Of a stretch of 22,982 nt of DNA, positions 16,481-22,982 are shown one piece after another (the first letter of the stretch is position 1; each line of letters opens with the position of its first letter). This DNA comes from JBOFDK01 sp051650305. Lineage in GTDB: Bacteria > Bacillota > Clostridia > Lachnospirales > Cellulosilyticaceae. Both the position numbers and the translations under genes were made by a program. Location of the stretch: positions 1 through 22,982 of the forward strand of contig JBOFIT010000068.1 of the NCBI GenBank assembly GCA_051650305.1. Direction: 5' to 3'. A model generated the notes under the pieces. It saw nothing but the letters and a program-made list of their open reading frames with translations. It ran no database searches and was not told where the DNA came from.

Positions 16481-17320
16481 TTAGTAGCTATATTTCTTTT
16501 GGCGTGCAGTTTCTATAGGTTTTTGATCTTGTACGGTTTTGATATCTTCAAAGCGTACAAACTGACCATTCACATAAAGATAAGTACTTTCTTTTTGCAT
16601 AACAATGTACTCTACTTTACCCTCAATCTCTACCTCATTACCTTCTTTATCGGTCATTGTGGCAGTGATATACTTATTGGTTAAGCTTGGTTTTTCTACA
16701 ATGTTTTGGACATCTTCTAAGGCAACTTCTACTTTTTTATCACCAGTTCCTATAACAACATACGGTTTCTCATCTTTCATATGTACCTTAAGTACTTCCC
16801 CTTCGATGATTGTATTCTCTTTAATACCAGGTGTCTGCCCTTCTGCTTGAATCACTGCCTGAACCGTCTGACCTATAAGTTCAAATGCAGATGCATTCCC
16901 CTGAATATTAGAAGAGTCATAAATCTCTAATATATTTTCTAATTTAACTTCATGCTCGCCTATACCGATGAGCAAGTCACTTCCTTGATGCTTGATGTAA
17001 TCTACTTTCCCAACTAAGTAGTCCACCTTTCCTGTTTGCTCATCTTTGTACGAATAACTTACATAGTCACCTATCATGCCTTGTGCGTACTGCTTTTGTG
17101 CCACATCGGCTACGTTCTTCATTTGCTCAAGTGCTGTAAACTGTGCAAGCTGTGCAAGCATTTCTTGGTTATCCATCGGATTCATAGGATCTTGATACTG
17201 AAGCTGGGTAATCATAAGTTGCATAAACATATCTTTATCCAACTCTTGATTAGGCCCTTTAGGTGTCTTGTCAAGCTGTAGTGAACTACTTCCTGGAGCC
17301 ACCATATTCACATTACTCAT
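16481..17320 (-). CDS. flgD: FlgD, hook assembly (cap) protein with three C-terminal repeats
   Basis: FlgD caps the growing hook so that FlgE can polymerise. The N-terminal FlgD domain is clear (DKDMFMQLMITQLQYQDPMNP at 29-49 and NQEMLAQLAQFTALEQM at 51-67). The C-terminal part is unusual: three tandem copies of a 50-60 residue unit, at about 83-135, 149-209 and 216-265. Each follows a pattern like (I)G..V...(12-20).V/EG.V..I......(V/L).G...V.LEDI..I. The short FlgD of B. subtilis (about 140 aa) has, as far as I recall, a single such unit; this protein is 279 aa. The fliK stop codon TAA starts the SD TAAGGGGG, 7 nt before the ATG, indicating coupling. Confidence 0.94.
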   Translation of the reverse strand: MSNVNMVAPGSSSLQLDKTPKGPNQELDKDMFMQLMITQLQYQDPMNPMDNQEMLAQLAQFTALEQMKNVADVAQKQYAQGMIGDYVSYSYKDEQTGKVDYLVGKVDYIKHQGSDLLIGIGEHEVKLENILEIYDSSNIQGNASAFELIGQTVQAVIQAEGQTPGIKENTIIEGEVLKVHMKDEKPYVVIGTGDKKVEVALEDVQNIVEKPSLTNKYITATMTDKEGNEVEIEGKVEYIVMQKESTYLYVNGQFVRFEDIKTVQDQKPIETARQKKYSY

Positions 17321-17332
17321 CTCTTTTCCCCC

Positions 17333-18625
17333 TTAAGCTTTGATGTCTACTTCTATGGTACTACTGGTTTGAATCATTTGGTCTACACCATCTTCTGCCG
17401 TAAGCTCCGCTAATTGTTGATCTATGATTTCTTGGATACGTTTAGAAGACTTTTGTTTTTGTTTGGACATCTCATTTTGGTGAGGATTTTCCTTGATATC
17501 TACTTGAAAACTCCCAACGGTTAGCCCTTGTGCTTCAAGACTTTCTTTAAGCGACTCTAAATGTTGGAGCAACATTTCTTTGGTTTTTTCATTTTCTACT
17601 TTAATAGTCGTGGTCACGATACCATTGTGTTCAGATACTTTAAGTGATAACTTCCCTAGCTCTTTAGGTGATAATTCAATAGCTATTTCATTACCATCTT
17701 TTAAACTATAGAAATCCACACGCTCAAGAATTTGCTTATTGATCGGTGCATGTTCTGTATGCATCATGCCTGTCGTTTCTTTAGTGGTTTGTTGCCACAT
17801 ACGTGCTGTCTGTGCTTCTAAAAGGTCTTGAATCGGCAAATGCATGCCTATATGTTGGAACTCAGTAGCTACTGCCTCTAATTGACCACTATCTAGGGTT
17901 TTCTCTTGACTTTGCACTTTAGGTTGTAGCTTTTCTAAAAGGCTTTCCATAATAGGTGCTACTTCTTCAGCGTTATCTGAACCCATCTGAGCTACTTTGC
18001 CTTGCTGTGTAACCTGTTGTATCGTTCCTTGCGGTTCTTCACTTACTGCCTTTTCTTGTTGATCTGCTAGTTGTTCTTGTACAAAAACTAGTAAATCTGG
18101 TGTTTCTTCAAAGGTTTGTTGTGTGATCTGTTGAACTTGTTCCCATGCAAGGGTGATTTTTCGCATCATACTTGCATCACCTTGTAAACCAAAAGCTTCT
18201 TCACCTACACATGCTGTGACCACTTGCTTAAGCACTTCTAAATCCATGAGTTCTATCGGTTCACACTCTAACTGCCCTAGCACATGTTCAACTTCTGTTA
18301 CCGGAACATTCATCGCCTCTGCCAAGAGTGTCATAAATTCCGCCCCTAATTGACTCATCAGCATTTCTAAATCTGCTGTATTTGTAAGCTTCTTTTGTCC
18401 CTCTATGGGTTGATTAAGGAGCGATTCTTTATTTTTCACTTTAACTTGTTGTGTTTTATCTTTATGTACAATACTGTCTTTTTTTTCTATAGGCTTCTGT
18501 TGATCATCCATCACTTTTTTAAATGTAGGTTGTTCAGTATTTTTTTTATCTTTTACTTCTGTGGCATGCCCCTGTTGCCTTGTAGGTGAAGGTGTTCCTA
18601 CCCCTGGCATCAAAACTAGGTTCAT
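17333..18625 (-). CDS. fliK: FliK, flagellar hook-length control protein
   Basis: FliK is an exported molecular ruler that measures hook length and triggers the FlhB specificity switch. The protein is 430 aa and, as usual for the family, mostly low-complexity and Gln/Glu/Lys-rich. The recognisable part is the C-terminal hook-length control domain at about 317-377, with ELSPKELGKLSLKVSEHNG, TIKVENEKTKEMLLQHLESL and LEAQGLTVGSFQVDI. A basic, Gln-rich tail of about 50 residues follows. The N-terminal two thirds cannot be aligned to anything by eye. A GGGGG-type SD is 7 nt before the ATG. It lies directly upstream of flgD and flgE, the hook genes it controls. Confidence 0.93.
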   Translation of the reverse strand: MNLVLMPGVGTPSPTRQQGHATEVKDKKNTEQPTFKKVMDDQQKPIEKKDSIVHKDKTQQVKVKNKESLLNQPIEGQKKLTNTADLEMLMSQLGAEFMTLLAEAMNVPVTEVEHVLGQLECEPIELMDLEVLKQVVTACVGEEAFGLQGDASMMRKITLAWEQVQQITQQTFEETPDLLVFVQEQLADQQEKAVSEEPQGTIQQVTQQGKVAQMGSDNAEEVAPIMESLLEKLQPKVQSQEKTLDSGQLEAVATEFQHIGMHLPIQDLLEAQTARMWQQTTKETTGMMHTEHAPINKQILERVDFYSLKDGNEIAIELSPKELGKLSLKVSEHNGIVTTTIKVENEKTKEMLLQHLESLKESLEAQGLTVGSFQVDIKENPHQNEMSKQKQKSSKRIQEIIDQQLAELTAEDGVDQMIQTSSTIEVDIKA

Positions 18626-18646
18626 CTTAGTTCCCCCTTCTTTTTT

Positions 18647-19357
18647 TTATGGTGCGATAAGCTTAATAACTTGTGCTGCAAATTGACTTTGCATTTCGCT
18701 TAATATTTGCCCTTGACTTTCTGTATCCATACTTTTAACGATGACTTTTACAAGTTCTGGGTCTGTTCCTACTAGCTTTTCAAGTGCTTTTGCTGCTTGT
18801 TCTGGTTCCATTTCTACCAAAGCTTGTGCGTGTTTTTTCTGTTCTTTTGTTAATTGCTCTTGAACCACCACATCTTTATACACTCTTTCTGCTACTTCTG
18901 GATGCATTAAGTCGAACTGCTCCATAAACAATTCTGGATTTGCCTTTGCTAGCGCTTCATCCCACGCATTCTTTTGCTCCATAAAACTGGCATATTGATT
19001 TTCATATTGTTTAAGTGTTGCTATTTTTTCTTCAAGTAAGGTATTAGTATGTCTTTCTTCTTCAAGTTTCGCTTCAGTAGCTACTTGTGCTCCCTTAGCT
19101 TCTTCTATCATTTGAATCAATTGTTCTTTTGTTAGATGATCATAAGGGCCCTTTTCCTCTGCTTTAAAAACTTGGTTAAGGATTGGTACCTTCTCCACAG
19201 CTTTACCTATGGTATGACGATTCATGTATAAGGCCACAGCCACTATACTTACAACACCTAGACCGACAAGGGGTATCCATATACGTCTTTTTTTCTTTCG
19301 TCTATTGCCCCTAAGCTCTTGCACAGGTATTTGTTCGGGCACTGGTTGCTTAGCCAT
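18647..19357 (-). CDS. MotE/YlxF-like membrane protein with MgtE-N-like C-terminal domain
   Basis: This is a single-pass membrane protein of 236 aa from the family annotated as MotE (YlxF) in Gram-positive flagellar operons. A Lys/Arg-rich cytoplasmic N-terminus (RGNRRKKKRR) precedes one helix (about residues 26-45). A coiled coil (about 77-127) and an alpha-helical C-terminal domain follow, resembling the MgtE intracellular N domain, a fold also related to FliG (LVEMEPEQAAKALEKL and QGQILSEMQSQFAAQVIKLI). It would project outside the membrane. Exact role unknown; a link to stator or rod assembly is suggested by the family name and location between fliJ and fliK. The longest ORF starts at a GTG (19372), but AGGGGG at 19364-19369 is 6 nt before the ATG at 19357, which I chose. 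It overlaps fliJ by 8 bp. Confidence 0.85.
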   Translation of the reverse strand: MAKQPVPEQIPVQELRGNRRKKKRRIWIPLVGLGVVSIVAVALYMNRHTIGKAVEKVPILNQVFKAEEKGPYDHLTKEQLIQMIEEAKGAQVATEAKLEEERHTNTLLEEKIATLKQYENQYASFMEQKNAWDEALAKANPELFMEQFDLMHPEVAERVYKDVVVQEQLTKEQKKHAQALVEMEPEQAAKALEKLVGTDPELVKVIVKSMDTESQGQILSEMQSQFAAQVIKLIAP

Positions 19358-19805
19358 CTTTTTCCCCCTCACCTTCTTTTGCGTACTTATAACTTACGAT
19401 TTCATCCATCGTTTTTTGTTCTATACACAGTAGTTCTTTTTTGTATTCTTCATAGTGCAATTCTTTAAGGTTCTCAAGTATTTTTCTTTCCTTCATTGCT
19501 TCCTTGAGTTCTTCTTGTTTAAGCGTTATTTGTTTCAGTACTTCTTGGATGCGTCCATCTATTTTTTTGAGTTCTTTTTGCAAACAATCACGGTAGTGGT
19601 ACAGTCTTTGGATTTCTGAAGCATTTACTGCCCCGTGAAGACTTGATTTCAATAAGTCTTCTGTCCTATTCCATTTCGTCTGTATCTGCTGCTTTTCTTC
19701 ATATAACTGCTGAAGACTGCCTCGTAGCTTACCTAATTCACGTTTCTTTGTTTCTTCTTTGTTTTCTTTTAAGGTTAATAGTGATTTCAGTTTAAACTTA
19801 AACAT
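19350..19805 (-). CDS. fliJ: FliJ, export ATPase stalk protein
   Basis: FliJ is the coiled-coil stalk that inserts into the FliI hexamer and contacts FlhA in the flagellar export apparatus. At 151 aa it is of usual size. It begins MFKFKLKSLLTLKENKEE, the typical FliJ start (F.F.L..LL..K), and is almost wholly charged helix suited to a long antiparallel coiled coil. Sequence conservation in the family is low, so position between fliI and the motE-like gene adds support. The ATG is 3 nt after the fliI stop, with a GGAG SD 6 nt upstream located in fliI. Its end overlaps the next gene by 8 bp. Confidence 0.94.
   Translation of the reverse strand: MFKFKLKSLLTLKENKEETKKRELGKLRGSLQQLYEEKQQIQTKWNRTEDLLKSSLHGAVNASEIQRLYHYRDCLQKELKKIDGRIQEVLKQITLKQEELKEAMKERKILENLKELHYEEYKKELLCIEQKTMDEIVSYKYAKEGEGEKDG
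19364..19369 (-). promoter_or_regulatory. Ribosome binding site deciding the motE-like gene start
   Basis: AGGGGG on the minus strand inside the end of fliJ, 6 nt before the ATG at 19357; the competing GTG (19372) lies just upstream of and next to this SD and has none of its own. Confidence 0.75.
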
Positions 19806-19808
19806 CGC

Positions 19809-21113
19809 CTACTCCAATTGATGAATAGCCAGCATTTGGTTTTTGGTTTCTTCTATGTCTATATTAGAATCCGTTGGTTGACACAAAAAGCTTTTAATAG
19901 GTGTTATTTTTCTGATGGCTTCATCAATTTCCGGATTACTTCCTTGATTATAAGCACCTACGTTAATTAAATCTTCAGCTTCTGTATAAATAGCCATATG
20001 TTTTTTAATTTCTGTAGCTAATTGTCTGTGTTCCTTGGTAGTGATATCACCCATAACCCTTGAAATGCTTCCTAATATATCAATGGCTGGATAATGACCT
20101 TTATGGGCTAGCTTTCTTGAAAGTAAAATGTGTCCATCTAAAATCCCTCTAGCTGTATCTGTAATAGGTTCATTAAAATCATCCCCATCTACAAGTACCG
20201 TATAAAGCCCTGTAATACTTCCTTTATCTGAATACCCTGCACGTTCTAAAAGCTTTGGCATCATGGCAAAAACTGAAGGTGTATAGCCTCTTGATACAGG
20301 CGGTTCGCCTATAGCCAATCCTATTTCTCTTTGTGCCATAGAAAAACGTGTTAAGGAATCCATGAGAAGGAGTACATCCTTGCCTTGCTCCCTAAAATGC
20401 TCTGCAATAGCTGTGGCTGTCATTGCTGCCTTTAAACGCATAAGTGCTGGCTGATCCGAGGTTGCAACCACAACGATTGAACGTTGTAGCCCTGCTTCTT
20501 GTAAGTCTTTCTCGATAAACTCACGTACTTCTCGCCCTCGTTCTCCGATAAGTGCAATGACATTAATATCTGACAAAGCATTTCTAGCAATCATCCCTAG
20601 AAGTGTACTTTTTCCTACACCACTTCCAGCGAAAATGCCCATTCTTTGCCCTTTCCCTACACTAAGCATCCCATCAATAGCGCGAATACCTAGCACCATT
20701 TGTTCGTGAATACGATTTCTGGTTAAAGGATTGGGTGCTGTATTTTCAATAGGCACTGTATTTTTCCCTAAAAAAGCTGTACCATCTATAGGTTTTCCTT
20801 GCCAATCCACTACTTTTCCTAGTAATGTTTCATCCACGTTGACACTTAGTTTTTTCCCATAGGATACGACTTTACAGCCAGGTCCTATCCCTTTAATGTC
20901 ACCAAGTGGCATCAGTAAAATATGATCATCTTTAAACCCTACAACTTCAGCAAAGATACTTGCTTCTTCTGTTTCCGGGTAAATTTCACAAATATCACCG
21001 ATATGTGCTTTAGGTCCTATGGATTCAATGGCAATACCTACCACTTTTGTTACACGTCCTAAATATGTCCATTTAGGTGCTTGATCAATTGCTTTATATT
21101 TTTCTAAATTCAT
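19809..21113 (-). CDS. fliI: FliI, flagellum-specific export ATPase
   Basis: FliI is the hexameric ATPase, related to the F1 beta subunit, that energises substrate entry into the flagellar export gate at the cytoplasmic face. Walker A is AGSGVGKST at residues 162-170, the catalytic Glu191 lies in GERGREV, and Walker B is VLLLMDSLTRF (Asp252). SRGYTPSVFAMMPKLLERAG and the C-terminal YNQGSNPEIDEAI region are typical. The length, 434 aa, is standard. The SD AGAGGTG is 5 nt before the ATG, and the gap to fliH is 27 bp. Confidence 0.98.
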   Translation of the reverse strand: MNLEKYKAIDQAPKWTYLGRVTKVVGIAIESIGPKAHIGDICEIYPETEEASIFAEVVGFKDDHILLMPLGDIKGIGPGCKVVSYGKKLSVNVDETLLGKVVDWQGKPIDGTAFLGKNTVPIENTAPNPLTRNRIHEQMVLGIRAIDGMLSVGKGQRMGIFAGSGVGKSTLLGMIARNALSDINVIALIGERGREVREFIEKDLQEAGLQRSIVVVATSDQPALMRLKAAMTATAIAEHFREQGKDVLLLMDSLTRFSMAQREIGLAIGEPPVSRGYTPSVFAMMPKLLERAGYSDKGSITGLYTVLVDGDDFNEPITDTARGILDGHILLSRKLAHKGHYPAIDILGSISRVMGDITTKEHRQLATEIKKHMAIYTEAEDLINVGAYNQGSNPEIDEAIRKITPIKSFLCQPTDSNIDIEETKNQMLAIHQLE

Positions 21114-21140
21114 CTCTTCACCTCTCTTCTATGTCATTCT

Positions 21141-21887
21141 TTAGGTTAATTGCTGTAAAGTATCTACTAATTGCAATACTTCCTCTAACCCTTCTCGAAT
21201 ATCATAATAGATGCTACCGCCACTTGTCTCTACGATACAAGTAGACGTTTCTAGATGAGCGATGCTTTCGATTTGATACGGATAATGATAATGTGCTAAC
21301 CCTTCTTCTAACAGCTCACGTTGTTGCTCATACGTATCAGGCGCTACTTGAATGCGAATAGGCTCTGCCAATTTTTCACTTACAAGCATTTTCTGTACAA
21401 TGAGTGGCAACCATTTTTCGTCTTGTAAAACTTTCACATTAACGATACGTGCCACAAGTTGCTTGATAATATCTACTACTTCAGGCTCTGCTTCTTCCAG
21501 TAGTTTTTGCTTTTCCTCTTGTGCCTCTACCAAAAGTTTTTCACATTCCTTAGTCGTGGCTTCTAAAAGTTGTGTGCTTTCTTCGGCTGCTACTTGTCGT
21601 CTATGTGCTAGTTCACTTTCTTGCTGCTGATACCTATCAGCCATTTCTCTTCTGGCACTTTCTAGGATCGCTTCTGCTTCTCTCCGTGCATTTTCAAGAA
21701 TCTGCACTGCTGCATCTTCCGCCTCAAGTTTAATCGTTTTTGCTTCTTCAAGGTACTGACTCATATCCACTACTGGTGTTTCGCCTGATGTCAGCATAGG
21801 TTGCTCACGTTTTTGCACTTGTCCTAATTGAATCGTTCCTTGTTGTTGGATACGATTGTGCTTAATAATACTAGACAATGATCTCAT
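21141..21887 (-). CDS. fliH: FliH, flagellar export ATPase regulator
   Basis: FliH binds FliI, holds it in an inactive state and docks it at the C-ring. The protein is about 248 aa. A short N-terminal SLSSIIKHNR segment, typical of Firmicutes FliH, precedes a long Ala/Glu/Gln-rich coiled coil (about residues 45-140, with A..IL..AR.EAE repeats). The C-terminal globular domain resembles the V/F-type ATPase peripheral stalk E/delta subunit (PEVVDIIKQLVARIVNVKV onward). The start is uncertain. ATG 21887 fits the family N-terminus, but AGGAG (21888-21892) abuts it with no spacer; a TTG at 21878 is spaced 9 nt from the same SD. An ATG at 21923 extends further into fliG without an SD. It overlaps fliG by 17 bp. 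Confidence 0.9.
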   Translation of the reverse strand: MRSLSSIIKHNRIQQQGTIQLGQVQKREQPMLTSGETPVVDMSQYLEEAKTIKLEAEDAAVQILENARREAEAILESARREMADRYQQQESELAHRRQVAAEESTQLLEATTKECEKLLVEAQEEKQKLLEEAEPEVVDIIKQLVARIVNVKVLQDEKWLPLIVQKMLVSEKLAEPIRIQVAPDTYEQQRELLEEGLAHYHYPYQIESIAHLETSTCIVETSGGSIYYDIREGLEEVLQLVDTLQQLT

Positions 21888-22878
21888 CTCCTGCCCCACG
21901 TGATATGACAATTTCATTTGCATCTTCTAAGCGGCGAATAATATTAACGATTTTTTGTTGTGCATCTTCAATTTCTTTCATACGCTTTGGACCCATAAAT
22001 TCAAGGTCTTCTTCAATCATCGTTGCAAGACGTTTGGATACGTTACTAAGAATAACTTCTTTAACTTTATCCCCTGCACCTTTTAATGCAACGGCAAGTT
22101 CATGGTTATCCACTTCACGTAGAACACGTTGAATAGATCGTGGATCAAGGGTAATGATATCTTCAAATACAAACATACGTTTCTTGATTGTTTCTGCAAG
22201 TTCTGGATCTTCTATCTCTAAGCTTTCCATAATATTCTTCTCTGTCGCACGATCGACTTGGTTAATGATTTCAACAATGGCATCTACACCACCAATTGTA
22301 GCGTATTCTTCTGATACAAGTGTTGATAAACGCTTCTCAAGTTCACGTTCCACTTCATTAACCACATCTGGGGATGCTCTGTCCATCATTGCAATTCTTC
22401 TTGCAGTATCCGCTTGCATATCCACTGGTAATGCTGTAAGAATAGCTGATGCTTGTGATGGTCTTAAGTAAGAAAGAATAAGTGCAATGGTCTGCGGATG
22501 CTCGTTTTGTATAAAGTTAACAAGCTGGGAAGCATCTGTTTTTCTTGCAAATTCAAAAGGTCTCACTTGTAACGATACAGTCAGCTTATTAATCACTTCT
22601 ACTGCCTTATCTGAACCAAGTGCCTGCTCAAGAAGTTGCTTCGCATAACCAATACCACCTTCGGCAATGTATTCTTGTGCTAGACAAATCTCATAAAATT
22701 CTTGAAGCACTTCTTCTTTTACCTTTGGCGAAATCGAACGAATACTTGCAATTTCCAAGGTTAACTCTTCAATTTCTTCTTCTTTCAAATACTTAAATAT
22801 TTTAGATGATTTTTCTGGTCCTAAAGCAATAAGCAGCATAGCCGCCTTTTGCTTACTGTTGTACTGCGTTGTCGGCAT
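21871..22878 (-). CDS. fliG: FliG, flagellar motor switch/torque protein
   Basis: FliG links the MS ring (FliF) to the C-ring and is pushed by MotA. The 335 aa protein has the N-terminal FliF-binding domain (KQKAAMLLIALGPEKSSKIFKYL), the middle domain with the EHPQTIALILSYL motif that binds FliM, and the C-terminal torque domain (EDIITLDPRSIQRVLREVD through EEDLEFMGPKRMKEIEDAQ), with its charged helix intact. The reading frame is open back to a TTG at 22893, but GGGAG at 22887-22891 is 8 nt before the ATG at 22878 (MPTTQYNSKQK), so that is the start. The gap after fliF is 5 nt, with the fliF stop just downstream of the SD. Confidence 0.98.
   Translation of the reverse strand: MPTTQYNSKQKAAMLLIALGPEKSSKIFKYLKEEEIEELTLEIASIRSISPKVKEEVLQEFYEICLAQEYIAEGGIGYAKQLLEQALGSDKAVEVINKLTVSLQVRPFEFARKTDASQLVNFIQNEHPQTIALILSYLRPSQASAILTALPVDMQADTARRIAMMDRASPDVVNEVERELEKRLSTLVSEEYATIGGVDAIVEIINQVDRATEKNIMESLEIEDPELAETIKKRMFVFEDIITLDPRSIQRVLREVDNHELAVALKGAGDKVKEVILSNVSKRLATMIEEDLEFMGPKRMKEIEDAQQKIVNIIRRLEDANEIVISRGAGDEIIV
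21888..21892 (-). promoter_or_regulatory. Ribosome binding site for fliH, start ambiguous
   Basis: AGGAG on the minus strand inside the end of fliG. It abuts the ATG at 21887 and is 9 nt from a TTG at 21878 in the same frame, so the true start may be the TTG. Confidence 0.55.
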
Positions 22879-22883
22879 CTCTA

Positions 22884-22982
22884 TCACTCCCAATCGTCTT
22901 CAGTTAGCCAATTTCTAAGTAAGCTTGCAACTGCTTCTGGCTTCTCGTCTACAAACTTCTCTATTTGACGTTTTGTTTCTAA
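22884..22982 (-). CDS. fliF: FliF, MS-ring protein (C-terminal 32 residues only)
   Basis: Only the 3' end of this gene is inside the window: 32 codons and a TGA. The tail reads about LETKRQIEKFVDEKPEAVAS followed by LLRNWLTEDDWE. The pattern 'I..F....PE.VA.LLR.WL.ED' is the characteristic C-terminal FliG-binding helix of FliF, the membrane ring on which the flagellum is built. The stop precedes the fliG ATG by 5 nt, and the fliG SD is inside the final fliF codons. It is too short to judge anything else about the protein. Confidence 0.93.
   Translation of the reverse strand, partial: LETKRQIEKFVDEKPEAVASLLRNWLTEDDWE
22887..22891 (-). promoter_or_regulatory. Ribosome binding site deciding the fliG start
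   Basis: GGGAG on the minus strand in the last codons of fliF, 8 nt before the ATG at 22878; it lies after the competing TTG (22893), which has no SD. Confidence 0.8.

Noticed and set aside
18641..18648. A-run (minus strand) right after the motE-like stop codon as a frameshift or slippage site
   Set aside because: It lies outside the coding frame, and fliK has its own SD and start; no fusion frame is evident.

Overview
The window is an uninterrupted stretch of a large flagellar/chemotaxis (fla/che) operon. Every recognisable gene lies on the minus strand, so transcription runs from high to low coordinates. Gene content and order, AT-rich DNA, a FliY-type switch protein, FlbD, and motAB embedded in the operon point to a motile low-GC Gram-positive of class Clostridia. 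Lachnospirales, perhaps the Cellulosilyticum group, is a guess from general resemblance and was not checked by any search.

Layout in the direction of transcription (right to left): the end of fliF (MS ring); fliG (switch/torque); fliH, fliI, fliJ (export ATPase complex); a motE-like membrane protein; fliK (hook-length control); flgD and flgE (hook cap and hook); flbD; motA and motB (stator); fliL; fliM and fliY (switch/C-ring, with a CheC-like phosphatase in FliY); cheY (response regulator); fliO, fliP, fliQ, fliR, flhB, flhA (export gate); flhF and flhG (SRP-like GTPase and its MinD-like partner, controlling flagellar placement and number); cheB (receptor methylesterase); and cheA (histidine kinase), which runs off the left edge. 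There are 26 genes, two of them cut by the window edges. The products fit one pathway: the basal body and export apparatus build the hook, the stator powers rotation, and CheA/CheY/FliM/FliY/CheB link receptors to motor switching.

Genes are packed tightly. Most gaps are under 35 bp, and many pairs overlap (ATGA or TAATG junctions, 8-17 bp overlaps), which implies extensive translational coupling. The two largest gaps are about 80 bp: upstream of cheB, and between flgE and flbD, where there is a perfect 28-nt palindrome. For seven genes (cheB, fliP, fliQ, fliL, motE-like, fliG, fliH) I moved the start downstream of the longest ORF; six of these rest on a well-spaced Shine-Dalgarno (SD) sequence, while fliH remains uncertain. 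I found no RNA genes, mobile elements, CRISPR arrays, clear promoters or rho-independent terminators.

This is essentially a conserved flagellar operon, and I do not see an unknown system in it. The points most worth a second look are a CheB without its receiver domain (and with no PilZ gene beside it), a FlgD whose C-terminal half is three tandem copies of a small beta-rich repeat, the flgE-flbD palindrome, and recurrent G5-type ribosome binding sites.
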